A stretch of DNA of 64,000 bases from Dysidea avara (Eukaryota; Porifera; Demospongiae; Dictyoceratida; Dysideidae). The translations under genes and the position numbers were made by a program. Positions 1-11,166 of this stretch are shown here, piece after piece. The stretch is taken from positions 434,001-498,000 of the forward strand of contig NC_089282.1 of the NCBI RefSeq assembly GCF_963678975.1. Reading direction: 5' to 3'. Position 1 is the first letter of the stretch. Each line of letters opens with the position of its first letter. The notes below the pieces were generated by a model. The model was not told where the DNA came from and did no database searches. It was given only the letters and a program-made list of their open reading frames with translations.

Positions 1-1212
1 AGTTTCCATGGAATAAAGAATTGAATTTTTTACTTTTCTTTTTATTGATTGTCAAACTGTACTATTGGCTTAATTAACACTATAATGTTGTAAGCTTGCT
101 ACACAGTTGCTACATTAAGCCATTCCAGCTTGTAGAACAAACACAGTTATCATCACCAAGTTTGAGGATCAGTAGAGTGATAGAGAAGCTACCCAATGGT
201 ACGATGTTTTGTACACTACTCAGTTATGACTACATCTTGTCATATATCAACCCCTGAGGGTGTTTTATTGAGGTTGAGGAGTTGATGTCACCAGACAAGC
301 ATCATGTGATCAAGTGCGTGGATGTATGGGTAGATCACCTGATCAGAGAGGCTGTTTGACTGGTTGAACAGGAATGGACCACAAAACAACATCTTCACCA
401 CAAACATGTGTTTAGTTCGATCATCACTAGACACTATTGACCACATCTCTCCATATGTCTTAGCTGTATAGTAAGATCAGTGTATTCAACAGTCCTCTTG
501 TATAACTGATATGGGCCAGCTGTTTAGTAGTGATGTGAAGCCATTTAAATATCAGGGATAAGGTAAACTGGAACACTCACACACAACACTATCACCTTAT
601 ATCACTGTAAATGACAAAAGTTTGGTGTAACTAAAATTTAAGAATTGAGGAAATTGCCAAACTATTAGCAAATTAGTTACTGTTCAATATTGGCTCCATG
701 GTAACCTTGTCACCAACATGTTTTACAACAACAATGAGATTGACCAAACTGAAGTGATCACAAACTTTATGGTACACTTACAATGTTTACTATCCACAGG
801 AGGTGTATGACACACTCATGTGAGCTTGTACAGAGCAATTAACAACCAACTTTGGGAGAGCATTGAAAAATAGGAGCTGATCAAAAGCCTTTATTATGCG
901 TAATTTAATGGTGCAGTGAACCCCACTGAACCCCAGTGGTTTGATATTAATATACATGGTGAATGGAGATGTCAAAAAACAAAAAAAGTTTTCCACACAA
1001 AATGGAGGGTAAATACCAACAATGGAAGAGAATAGCACTGGAAATTGTATTCAAGGTCTCCATAATCCTGTAAAGCCACATTAAGCATCCGTTTAGAAGC
1101 CAAAATATGCAATAACATGAATTCTTTTTGATAGCGGTGCTGTACTTCTTCTGTTTACCATCTATGATCTGATCGTATCCATTCCAAATAAGGAATAGTC
1201 ACTCCTAATACT
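1..1212. other. No convincing gene; AT-rich non-coding stretch
   Basis: Apart from the short exon candidate at 273-359, I see no coding signal here. The open frames are short and lack recognisable domains. Homology to the dispersed repeats described elsewhere begins only at about 1213. Confidence 0.5.
273..359 (+). CDS. Possible terminal exon of an unidentified gene
   Basis: An AG acceptor at 271-272 opens a frame of 28 residues ending in TGA at 357-359. It contains DKHHVIKCVDVWVDHLIREA, whose composition looks coding rather than random. A second exon-like stretch lies at about 128-198 and is followed by GTACGATG, a possible donor, but the phases of the two do not match, so they may not belong together. 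The family is not recognised. The gene would start upstream of the window or within the first 270 bases. Confidence 0.22.
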   Translation, partial: VEELMSPDKHHVIKCVDVWVDHLIREAV

Positions 1213-2927
1213 ACAAGTATACGAAAAAATTTGGAATTTTCAACTAGAGTAGGGACCATAGCACATCGATAAAAAGTACTGAAACAAGCTGGAGTAGTGC
1301 ATGATATTAAATCACAGTAAAACAATAAGAAGTGTTATATCCCTACTGTGCATTTCCATTATGGTATCTTGAGCACAGTAGGGATATAACACTTCTTATT
1401 GTTTTACTGTGATTTAATATCATGGACTACTCCAGCTTGTTTCAGTACTTTTTATCGATGTGCTATGGTCCCTACTCTAGTTGAAAATTCCAAATTTTTT
1501 CGTGTACTTGTTTGTTAACTTTTTTTGTAAATAGTTTTATTATGACTGGTAAACCCATGCATACCGCATCCAAAATTCCCAGCCCCTTGCTGTCTGAAAA
1601 GTGAACTATCTGTTATGCTTCATTGCCAGCTATGTTCAACCCATTGCAGGGCTGGAGCCCAGAGATTTTGAGTGGTCTCGCCATCCATGGACTGCAATGA
1701 AGGTCATAGTTATGCACATTACTCAGTTTTTATTGATCTAATATGATCTGTAAATCAGAGATTATCTGCTTTGGTGTGTTACTTAACTGCATGTGCTATA
1801 AGTACACACAGCATGCTAAGCTAGAGGGGTCAGGGGGCATGCTCCCCCAGAGAAACTTTTTGAAAATAGATACTCTTAAACGGCATCTGGAGGCTATGCA
1901 AAGTCTCTTCTTTTTGCTAACCTCAATGGTAATTTGTGCTATATTACCAATTAATTGAGATTCATATCTGACCATTATAGCTAGTAGCTAATTTTATTTT
2001 CATGATGTATACAAAATTTCTCAACGTGAAAGTTTAGTTTTAGATTGTAACTGCATGACATGCATGATCAATGCAGTGTGCCAAGCAGATGACTCACTGG
2101 GTATTTTAAGACAGTTAACACAGGTATCATTGCTTAGACTATAAGTACTGAATGGAGTATCACGGTGACTGTTCTATTAGAGTATCTCAATCTTTTCACT
2201 AAAATTGAGTAGCTGAAAAGTGATTGGCTGGACTGTGGGCTCTGGCCCTGATCCATTGCACAGCATTTCGAATCAAGAACTGTTCGTAAAGCACCTCTGC
2301 AATCCACGCATACCAATAGAAAGAAATCATGCCGCATGCCCCAATTATATTAATTATCGTTTGAAAAGTGAAGTATCTATTACGCTTTGCTGTTGGCTGT
2401 GTTCAACCCGTTACACAGCAGTACGGATCAAGAACTGTTTGAAAAGCACCTCTACTTTCAAAACAGCCACTACAGAAAATACAGACGATTTCCATTACGA
2501 AGGGAAGCCATCACGTACTATCGCCAAATCAACACTTTTCGCTGTCAGCAAAGATGAATGGGACACCAAGGAGGACACTGGTAAGTCCATGAAGAATGCA
2601 TTGTACGTACTGCGGTATGCCAAAAGGCACCTGTCGGGCCAAAGCAACGTCGAACAGTGAAAAAATCAAGCCTGTAGCCTTATCTGTTATCGAGTTACAC
2701 TTGTCTGAAGGCATCAGTCAGTTACTTAGTCAGTAGAAAATTCTGTTGAATAATTTATTTTTTAAATTCCATAGCAACTTGTTGCAAGCATTTCGGGTCG
2801 ATCTGAAAGCTTGTTTGGGCTTAGTTTCACCTAACCAATACTGCCTCATCGTCATCTGGGAAAATTGAGATTGGCTTTTGGGTGATATTTCGTGGGCCAC
2901 GCCTACTCCTTTGTAGAGAACAATCTG
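1213..2927 (+). repeat. Composite palindromic repeat, copy 1
   Basis: The left part (1213-1511) is a nearly perfect foldback: arms of about 138 bp at 1213-1350 and 1374-1511 with a 23-nt centre. The right part shares sequence with copies at 9871-10910, 46076-47205 and (inverted) 11167-11707. That shared part includes a coding-like segment at about 2245-2660, with KDEWDTKEDTGKSM near residues 111-124, and a tail ending in a conserved GGGCCACGCCTACTCC block near 2893-2908. About 1680-2240 is not shared with the other copies and is probably inserted or diverged sequence. This is probably a non-autonomous DNA element family of unknown class. Confidence 0.75.
1815..1890 (+). repeat. Fragment of the GGGTCTGGGGGCATGC repeat family
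   Basis: The G-rich then C-rich block followed by CAGAGAAACTTTTTGAAAATAG resembles the subterminal part of the inverted-repeat element at 34729-35399. It sits within the non-shared part of composite repeat copy 1, so it may be an insertion remnant. Confidence 0.45.
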
Positions 2928-3479
2928 TTATCAGGATCAGTAGTTTTGCTCAACAATAGCTTGATTGCTTGATTTCACATGATTGGGACCTTGATCAACA
3001 GTGTTAAAGTTCTTGTTTACCTTCAAGGGAGTTTTATGCATTTGATCACCTCTTTTGAGGACTTCTTAACCCAGTACAAACTAACCTTTTGATCACTTGA
3101 TTTGAGTTTGATCCTGGCCACAGATGGTTGTACAAGACTATAGAGGATATGATTAACGGCGTGCCCAAGAATTTTGACGGTGAAAAACTATTGTCAATCC
3201 CATACAAAAGTATGGGTAGCAAATATAGCTCAGACCATAACTCGCCACATGAACTATAGATTTCCTCTGTTATGTTGTACACGTAAAGGAATATCTATCT
3301 CTCTGGAGAAACTGTTGTAGCTGGTCTAATTTGTGATTTGCACTAGCATACCAACAACACATTCCTTTACCATTGTGATGTAAACATCACATTTTTCTTA
3401 GAATGTTTTTGGGTAAATTTAACACATATCCTCTATTGGTAATGTTGTAAGTGACCATAGATAGTAGAAACACTTTTTA
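2928..3479. other. No gene seen
   Basis: Only short open frames without domain similarity are present. No strong repeat relationship inside this window was noticed. Confidence 0.4.
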
Positions 3480-3486
3480 TTTATTA

Positions 3487-3645
3487 ATGCTTTACAGCAC
3501 AAGTGCTGAAGGTCTGTAGGACACCTGGTCCTACAGCCTGTTTAAAGTTGTTACATAAAGTGTGTTTAGAAAGGAGAAAAAATCCATGACTGGACCTGGG
3601 TATGCACAGCCTCAAACCTGCAGCCATCCGATATTATCTTAGGGT
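3487..3645 (-). repeat. tRNA-derived SINE-like repeat, copy 1
   Basis: About 150 bp are closely shared with 61000-61145 and partly with 54095-54255 and 58045-58080. On the minus strand it contains GCAGGTTTGAGGC, a good match to a Pol III B box. On the plus strand a small hairpin is formed by CTGTAGGAC and GTCCTACAG. The B-box match and dispersal suggest a tRNA-derived SINE; a clear A box was not established. Confidence 0.5.
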
Positions 3646-3946
3646 TATCCTAACCCTAACCCATCCACTTCACATTCTCTATCTATGTAATGACTACCCA
3701 GAGAAAAACCATCATGAACGATTTCTAGATCCACCACTGCATAATGACCAGATAGCAGAAACGTTTCACATCATCTAATATGTAGTGACTAACCCTTGTT
3801 ATGAAACGACTTCATCAACTACTTTGTGTCAAACTAACACAACAATACTGGTGTGGTGTATATCATATTACTCACATTTGTCAGAAATAAATTTGGACGG
3901 ATCAAACGAGTCCTTTACTGCCTGTATGAAATGAAATGTTACTGTA

Positions 3947-4063
3947 TCACGTGACAATACATCGTACCGCGGTAGGAGTAATCGACTTGACAGCAGTTGA
4001 AGTGGTAGACGATTGTGATGGCTTCCCCACCTTCTTCTTTTTCTTGCCTTTCTTTTTACTGTC
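3947..4063 (-). CDS. Candidate first coding exon of a divergent minus-strand gene (Lys-rich N-terminus)
   Basis: Read on the minus strand, an ATG at 4063 opens MDSKKKGKKKKKVGKPSQSS, followed by a Ser/Thr-rich stretch, ending at a stop at 3947. A GCG|GTACGA donor at about 3969 could splice the frame into exons further left, which I could not identify. The composition (Lys-rich start) is unlike the surrounding repeats. The start lies 87 bp from the kinase ATG on the other strand, which suggests a head-to-head gene pair. Function cannot be assigned. Confidence 0.35.
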   Translation of the reverse strand, partial: DSKKKGKKKKKVGKPSQSSTTSTAVKSITPTAVRCIVT

Positions 4064-4150
4064 CATCTTACTCTCTAATACATTGGTGCAATAACTAAAA
4101 CTCACGTGAACTAAGCCCCACCCATATCTAGTCTGTACACAACAGAGGAG
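4064..4150. promoter_or_regulatory. Short bidirectional promoter candidate
   Basis: The 87 bp between the divergent ATGs at 4063 (minus) and 4151 (plus) contain a palindromic E-box CACGTG at 4103-4108, an inverted CCAAT (ATTGG) at 4082-4086 and a CCCCACCC GC/KLF-type box at 4117-4124. A second CACGTG lies at about 3949-3954. No TATA box is evident. Confidence 0.4.
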
Positions 4151-5006
4151 ATGACAAGTAATAACGAGGTGAATCATTTGATCCTTACTGGAGTGAAAAT
4201 TAGTGATTGTGAAGTAGGTACAGGAGCGTTTGGAAGAGTGTTTGAAGCGGATTATAATGGGACCACGTGCGCTGCTAAACAAATGCACTGGATATTACTA
4301 GAGGGTGTATCACCAGATCAACGTGAACAATTCAAACAATTCTTCCTCCACGAGTGTCTGTTACACAGTAAATTTGATCATCCAAACATAGTGAAGATGT
4401 TAGGAGTGTATTATCCTAGTGAAGGAGATGTTCTACCAGTTCTAGTGATGGAACTGATGGAGTACAAGCTCACTACATTACTGGACAAGTCCCAGGATAT
4501 TCCCGTGTATGTGAAGTTGTCAATATTACAAGATGTCAGTAGAGGAGTCCATTACCTCCACACTCTAAACCGTCCTGTGATACATCGTGATCTCAGCCCC
4601 AACGATATCCTCTTGAATAACAACTTGGTAGGGAAACTTTGTGACTTTGGATTAGCAAAGAAGATGCCTGGGTCACCATATTCATCAGAGGAGATGACAC
4701 AAGCTCCAGGAGGTATTAGTTTTATGCCCCCCGAGGCATCTGCAGATGATCTTCACTATGGGTTACCATTAGATGTGTTCTCATTTGGTTGTGTGGTCTG
4801 TCATGTGATCAGCCAACAATGGCCAATACCTTCTGATCCCACTAAACAGGGTAAACCATTATCAGAAGTTGAGAGACGTCAACATTTCATTGATCAGATC
4901 AGTGATGAGTCACTTAAACAACTGGTGATATCATGTTTGGATGATGATCCAGAAAGACGTCCTCCAATATCACAGGTGTGTGGGAGGATTACCAGTATAA
5001 TAACAG
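4151..5006 (+). CDS. Copy A exon 1: TKL-like protein kinase domain
   Basis: Residues 23-28 form the glycine loop GTGAFG. K43 is the ATP-anchoring lysine, E68 the probable C-helix glutamate, H145-D147 the HRD motif, D165-G167 the DFG motif, and FMPPEA (191-196) the APE-like end of the activation segment. One oddity is that the Asn that normally follows the catalytic loop is Asp152 (HRDLSPND). The domain ends with the conserved late-lobe Arg in DPERRPPISQV. A GTGAGC donor at 5007 and an acceptor TATAG at 5068 join the frame through a split Gly codon to the ROC exon. Unspliced, the frame would stop at 5041. The start is the ATG after GTACACAACAGAGGAG, also conserved at copy B. Confidence 0.75.
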
Positions 5007-7498
5007 GTGAGCTGACATGTTTGTATTGTATTAGTGTGTAGTGTAATGTGTCAACCTTACTACTATAGGTCACTATTCTAATGATGACACTATCAAGATG
5101 GCCTACTCACTGGCTATGAAACAAGGAGTAGCTGAGTCCAGGGACCTACAGGTGTTACTGGTTGGAGCAGAGAACACCGGAAAGACTTGTCTCATCTCAT
5201 CTTTTCTTGGTGAGCAGTTTGTTGAGGGACAAGCAGCTACTGAAGCAGTTGAAGTTGATGTGTGTAAAATTTACTGCAAAGACTGGACCAGAATCAGTGA
5301 CTCTGACAAGACTGACCTCCTCCATCATCAGTTTGTTGACCAGCTCAGGGGGAATGTTGTGAAGGATATGATGCCACTCAAAGCTCCTAATAAGGTAACA
5401 ACTTCCAGTAGACCTGTAGTGAAGTCTGGTGGTGTTGTGTCTACTTCATCTGTGACTACCCCTCCCACTAGTACTAGTGATCATCTTCTTGAGCCACACC
5501 CACAAGACCTGCAGGAAGTTTCTTCCAACACTTCCCAATATGATCCTGATAGTCTGAATCTTGCTCTGTGGGATTTTCCAGGTCAGGTGATCTTCCATAA
5601 CACTCACTCTGTTTTCATTTCAGCTAGTGGAGTAGTGACAATCACATTTAATGCCTCCATGAAGTTGACAGGTGTGGTTGTTCCTCGTGAAGGTTCCCCT
5701 ACACCTCCAGAATGTGCTATCATCATCTCCAGTATCCACTACTGGCTACAGGTAGTTCATTCAATGTGCTCAGTAGAGGGAAGGGAGGGAGACCTGTCTC
5801 CATTACAACCAGCTGTAATACTAGCAGGTACTCACATTGACTTGCTTCATCTTAACATCAAGGTTGCTCAGAAGATCGCCAAGGAAATGATCTTACCTCA
5901 ACTTAAAGAGGAACTATCTGACAAGCATTATGCTCAACACTTGGTTGGTATGGGTGAAGGTATTGAGGCTGCTCTAGAGCAATTCTGTTTCTTTGTCAGT
6001 AACAAGTGTAGGGATGAAGAGATAGAACGTCTGAAAAATACTGCCATTGAAGCTGCCACTTCACTTAGGAAAAACAGCCTATTTATTTCCTTAAAATTGA
6101 GCGAGCACTTTTACAGCACAAAGAGCAGGTAATGTCAAAATCCACAATGGTTGAGGTGGTTACAGAAAGCACATTTCCAATAGCTGAAAACAGCTCAGAG
6201 TTTGAAGGTGTACTAAGGTACTTCCATGACAAACGTGTCATCTTGTACTTCAGCCAGATTGAGTCTTTGAAGGATCTGGTGATCTTGTCCCCACGATGGT
6301 TAGCTAGGCTCTTCAGCTACATCATCACTGCTCATTCTTACAAGAGAGGTAAAGGATTTGATGAAGCTTGGAAACGACTTACCAAATGTGGTATTCTTCA
6401 TGAGAGTCTTCTCCAGCACATGTTGGACAAGTTCCACTCAGACTACCCCAGTGTAGTAAAGGTTAGCAAGGAACAAGTGGTGGATATTCTGCTGTGTTTC
6501 CACCTGGTAGCTCACATCACTAGAGAAGCTTGGTTCAGTGAAGAGGGTTATCCATCACTACCAGATAGTGGTAACACCTTCATCGTTCCTTCTCTTGTTC
6601 CCCGTAATGAAGGGAGGAATCCTCCTAACACCAAACAGGAGAGGATCATCTACTTCAAGTTTGTCAGTGGCTTTATCCCAACCAGTCTCCTCAACCAGTT
6701 GATAGCTGATTGTATCTGTCGTAATGTGGAGAGGAATACTCGACTGTTGTGGTGAGTGTAGTGTTAGTGAGTGTGGTGTATTGTAGTATGAGACATGGCA
6801 AGGTGGGACTACAATTGGGAGCAGATCAGAAATACTACATCAGCCGGTGTGAGAAGAAGAGTATCCAGTTGACGATCACTATGCCAGTGAGAGATGATGT
6901 GAAGAGAGGAGGGTGCTGATTGATGACATCACTAGATGACTGGATGACATCATGAAGGTGTTCATGCCAACAGTGAAGAAGAGGCCAGTCTTATTGGTTC
7001 CCTGTCCAAACTGTCCTACCCTCCATATCACTCTTGATGAGGTGTGTAGTGGTAACACCATTTTCTGTACTGCACCGCTTTGTCGTTACTATGGTGACCT
7101 GTTACCTCATGAATCACATGATCTTACTACTCTACCAGGTGAGATAATAATCTCATTACTGATTGTATAGTGTAAGTGTTTATAGGAGCTGACAGGAAGT
7201 TGGAAGTGTTCACTAAATATTATGCTAGTTTAACTAGTGTCCTACCCATCAAGAACATCACCAGTCATTTGATCAGTGTAGGAGTGATAAGTGTTGAAGA
7301 TGAGGAGGTTATCCAACAAATGACTAGATCATCAGAAGGATCTTCTCTGGTTCTTAGGAAGATAGCTAGCTCCCTCAAAGCTGGTCAGACCAAAAGTTTT
7401 GACATGTTATTATTGATCATGGAGAAACATGCATGGAGGTGTGTCATGTGATGAACTAGCCAATCAGATGAGAGGAGAACTAACAATAACCACAACTG
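4151..7498 (+). pseudogene. Kinase-ROC-COR-CARD gene, copy A (degraded from the COR region onward)
   Basis: This is a paralogue of the gene at 37109-40783 with the same exon plan: 4151-5006, 5069-6751, 6787-7138 and 7186-7498. Exon 1 encodes an apparently intact kinase. Exon 2 encodes ROC with P-loop GAENTGKT and G3 DFPGQ, but has a 5-A run at 6070-6074 where copy B has 6 A (39166-39171). This shifts the frame in the COR; the original frame resumes at 6132. Exon 3 lacks 10 bp relative to copy B near 6910, giving an early TGA, and has a second TGA (in AGATGACTGG) where copy B has TTA. Exon 4 has a 4-bp insertion near 7430. The ROC linker is also shorter than in copy B, and the last exon was not found. 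Either it is a pseudogene or it survives as a truncated kinase-ROC protein. Confidence 0.8.
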
Positions 7499-8154
7499 GT
7501 ATGATTAACACATGATATGTGATACATAAAATGATATATCCTTCTATTCCACTACGTACTCAACAACGACGAAGAATATTACAACAACAACAAAGAAGAT
7601 GTAATATTCTATAAACTAACTGGTGAAATTTAATACAAGTATACAGTCAAATTGTGTTTTATTGGTTATCATGCAACATAACTCTTATGTAACTATAAAC
7701 TCTACACATGCACACACTGGAATTGTTTTTATTATTCAAAAGCTGACAATATAAATGAAGGTGTGAACAACAACACTTTTCAATGTAGTGTTTGTATTAT
7801 GTTGTTATGTAAGATGGAACTACTGGGTGAAGCTACCAATAGGGCACGAAATTTTCGTGGATTGCTAAAATGCGGTGAAATCAGTCATATTCGTGGAATA
7901 AATTTTCATGATTTAGACACCAACCTTCATACAACTTGTACAGGAACTACAAAATATTTAATTTTCGTAGATAAGATGCCTGCGAAATCGACAACTTTTA
8001 TTCCACAAAAATCTCCTGTCCTACAGTGGTTGTAAGTCATGTGTTAATTAGATGAAATTATTGGGTGAAGCTAGTAAGACATGACAAGTTTATGATAATG
8101 ATCCTTCTCCACACAATCCATGTACTACTTGAAGTCCTCTGGGTACCACCACAC
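7499..8154. other. 3' flank of copy A; no gene seen
   Basis: The sequence diverges from copy B just after the exon 4 donor at 7499. A small inverted pair (GAATATTAC and GTAATATTC) flanks a CAACAA-rich stretch near 7575-7615. An open frame of 90 codons at 7763-8035 has no recognisable motif and is not counted as a gene. Confidence 0.4.
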
Positions 8155-8377
8155 TTACTTCTCTTCCTCATGTTCTTTCTGTAACTCCTCAATCTGTTCA
8201 TAACGTTTGGCCAGTTCCTCTCTTCCTTCCTTACACATCCTCTGGCCAGTAGCTATGGCCTCCTTAGCATACCCATACTCCTTACCCATCTCCAGCCAGG
8301 AATCAGCATGAAGCAGGTACACCCGGGGGTTTGTTGGGTCAGTTACTATCGCCCTGTAGCTATCAATAACCATTAAC
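8155..8377 (-). CDS. Last exon of a TPR-like gene
   Basis: On the minus strand a CCTACAG acceptor precedes the frame. It encodes IDSYRAIVTDPTNPRVYLLH, then a WLEMGKEYGYAKEAIATGQR segment, and ends in an acidic/basic coiled tail (EELQKEHEEEK) before the stop at 8155. The pattern of paired helices (YRAIVTDPTNPRVYLLHADSW, then KEYGYAKEAIATGQRMCKEG) is typical of a tetratricopeptide repeat. It probably joins the exon at 8686-8842. The family was not identified further. Confidence 0.55.
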
Positions 8378-8685
8378 CTGTAGGGGGTGTGATGTAATTG
8401 TGATCACATGATCTCTCCTTTGACTTCTTAAAACATGATCCCCTCTGGTAGTAAAGGTCACTACAGTAGGGACTAACACAACAACAGGTCAATATTGTCT
8501 AATAAACATTGTGCTCATGTGACTAAGTTTGTGATATACTGACAATGTTGCAAACATGAAGTGGTGTGTGATGTATATCAAATATGTGTTATTGAGTACA
8601 AAGGGATTACTAAAAGGAAATTATGACAATAATAACAAAGTCAAAACCACCACACACCACCAGCTAAACACAGCGTCACACTCAC

Positions 8686-8842
8686 CATACTTTTGATGGC
8701 ATCAGTGATGGCTGCCTTTACGTTGTTGTTCCTTTCTCCCTCACCAAGGCAACCTGCTATTCCTTCTCATTATGTTCAGCAAAGAACTCTTCCACTCTAA
8801 GCTCCACGTATGGCAAGTCCAGGGATAGGATGTAATCTGATT
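8686..8842 (-). pseudogene. Upstream exon of the TPR-like gene, with a reading-frame lesion
   Basis: On the minus strand an ATTTAG acceptor precedes SDYILSLDLPYVELRVEEFF, and a GTGAGT donor follows IKSM at the low end. The frame is broken: after HNEKE a TAG appears, and coding-like sequence (AGCLGEGERNNNVKAAITDA) continues in another frame, implying a 1-2 nt indel. The gene is therefore probably dead or wrongly assembled here. Upstream exons were not found. Confidence 0.45.
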
Positions 8843-9115
8843 CTAAATGTAAGACACAGTGTGCCATATAGATAGGCCATACTGACATTAAATATAAGAC
8901 AACTAGCCATTAATTTTTGCTTGTTTTACGGAAAGCTACAGGTTGAATAGCAAAACAAAACTAGTGTGTTCCTTGTCTCCTTAAGTGATGCTGTCTACCA
9001 AGGTGCTTCCTTGACAAGGCACATCTTCTCGTAACACTCTGCATGGGATTACTGAGGTCAACTTGAAATGACTGAAGCTGCTGGGAGTAAAAGAATGAAG
9101 ACTACTGAGGGGTAG

Positions 9116-9632
9116 ATCTGGGATTTTTCAAAGGGGGTACTAAGCTAGTTAGGCAGTGGCAGATTCAAGGGGAGGGGGACAAAATAAATAAAACATTATA
9201 CAAGATCGAGATACTCTAATAGAGCAGTCAGTGAAATAAGTCACCACATACAATACTATTGATAATCCTAGTACATATTTGCATATAAATACGAAAAAAG
9301 TGGCAGTAGGTGCACTATCCCATGTTAGCTTGCTAAGGATGAAATAATTATGCTGCATGTGGTCTTGTGTGTGACATTGTTTAGAGCTACGTATAGCTAA
9401 CTGAACTACTCATGACTGTCACTTATCCCTATACAACTCTTGATCTATGTAGTCACTTAGAAAGCAGATATAATTTGTGGATTAAACCACTCTACATCAA
9501 ACTTTTCAGTCTGAAACATTTGAAATAGCTTTAGATTCTGGAGACTGCACCCACCCCTCCCCCCTCCCCCCAGTTCATACACCTACCACACTGGTGCACC
9601 CCCTCCTTACCAAATTCTGGATCCACCACTGC
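9116..9632. mobile_element. Miniature inverted-repeat element(s) of the CAGGGGCGGATC family
   Basis: GCAGTGGCAGATTCAAGG near 9155 pairs with CTGGATCCACCACTGC near 9617-9632, and a second left-end-like sequence (GGGTAGATCTGGGATTTTTC) lies at about 9110. G-rich and C-rich subterminal tracts are inside. A CTCTAATAGAG motif lies near 9213. The ends resemble those at 34729 and 35399. The exact boundaries are uncertain. Confidence 0.5.
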
Positions 9633-9870
9633 TAGGGACATCTATATAGTGGGCACTAAAAGATGTGGCAACTGGTTGATACAACTAGTAGTGGCATCTG
9701 GGGATATGCCCTCAAGTTGGATTTTTGCAAAAAAAAGAAGCAATAACAACTACAAGGTGATTACCCATTGTGATCACAATATTATACTGATTAGCACATG
9801 TGGTTCATTGTAATGTACAACAGTTTTATCATTTCACTTAATATCTCTACCCCATTAGCCATAACATAAC

Positions 9871-10910
9871 AGGTACAAAGAAAAATTTGGAATTTTCAAC
9901 TAGAGTAGGGACCATAACACATCGATCTGAAACAAGCTGGAGTAGTGCACGATATTAAAAGCACAGTAGGGATATAACACTTCTTATTGTTTTACTGTGA
10001 TTTAAAATCGTGCACTACTCCAACTTGTTTTGGTACTTTTTATCGATGTGCTGTGGTCCCTACTCTAGTTGAAAATTCCAAATTTTTCTTTGTACCTGTT
10101 TGTTAACTGTAAATAATTATTATGACCGGTGAACCCACACATACCGCATCTGAAATGGCGCCATGCACCCCAATTATCGTCTGAAAAGTGAAGTATCCAT
10201 TACGCTTCGTTGTCAGCTGTATTCAACCTGTTACACAGTATTTTCAAACCAAGAACTGTTTGAAAAGCACCTCTGCACACCGAGACGCATTCCGAAAGAA
10301 ATGATGCCACACGCCCCAGTTATATCAATTATCGTATGAAAAGTGAAGTATCCATTACGCTTCGTTGTTGGCTGTGTTCAACCCATTATACAACAGTACG
10401 AATCAAGAACTGTTTGACAAGCACCTCTGCTATTAAAATAGCCACTATGAAAAATAAGGATGATTTCCGTTATGTGAAAGGAAGCCACCACGTGCTATTG
10501 CCAAATTGACACTTTTCGCTGTCAGCATAGATGAATGGGACACAAAGGAAGATACTGGTAAGTCCATGAAGAATGCATTGTATGTACTGCAGTATGCCAA
10601 AAGGCACCTGTCGAGACGAAGCGACGTTGAACAGCAAAAAATCAAGCCTGTAGCCTTAGCTGTTATCGAGTTACGCTTGTCTGAAGGCATCAGTCAGTTA
10701 CTTACTTACTCAGTAGAAAATTCCATTATTTTTAAAATTCTGTAGCAACTTGTTGTAAGCGTTTCGGGTCGATCTGAAAGCTTGTTTGGGCTTAGTTTCA
10801 CCTAACCAATACTGCCTGATTGTTGTTAGGGGAAATTGAGGCTGTTTTTTGGGTGATATTATTTTGTGGGCCACGCCTACTCCTTTGTGGTCCCTACTAT
10901 ACACTACTAT
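9871..10910 (+). repeat. Composite palindromic repeat, copy 2
   Basis: The foldback occupies 9871-10098, but its left arm has lost an inner segment, so the arms are unequal. The shared right part carries the coding-like DEWDTKEDTGKSM segment (within 10506-10745). It ends with the GGGCCACGCCTACTCC block near 10869-10884 and TGGTCCCTACTATACACTAC near 10888-10907. Confidence 0.7.
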
Positions 10911-10976
10911 CATAGTGTATGATTTATGTTAACTTGTATGGATCTATTTCAATCTGAACATTGTTTCATTCTGTAG

Positions 10977-11078
10977 ACAACTCAGGTTATGAGTTTGAAT
11001 TCAGATTTTGTGAAATTGAATTGGTACAAGTTGCAGTATTTGATGACTCATACTGTAGTATACATGGAGACAGTGGAG
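10977..11078 (+). CDS. Isolated exon-like segment between inverted repeats
   Basis: A CTGTAG acceptor at 10971-10976 and a GTACCT donor at 11079 bound 102 bp in one open frame (phase 1 at both ends), encoding YEFEFRFCEIELVQVAVFDD and ending GDSGG. GDSGG recalls the serine-protease active-site motif, but the rest does not look like a trypsin domain. It lies between composite repeats in opposite orientation, so it could be a captured or stranded exon. Confidence 0.28.
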
Positions 11079-11166
11079 GTACCTTATCCTCACTAACTTC
11101 TACACTGCTTCCCAATATTTTATACTCCTATATAAACATGTAATTCTTGTTAGTAAATAATCATAC

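Noticed and set aside
7763-8035. 90-codon open frame after copy A
   Set aside because: No motif, no splice sites and no homologue in the downstream flank of copy B.
11040-11080. GDSGG as evidence for a serine protease gene
   Set aside because: Only five residues match. The preceding 30 residues do not resemble a trypsin-like fold and no His or Asp motif exon is nearby.
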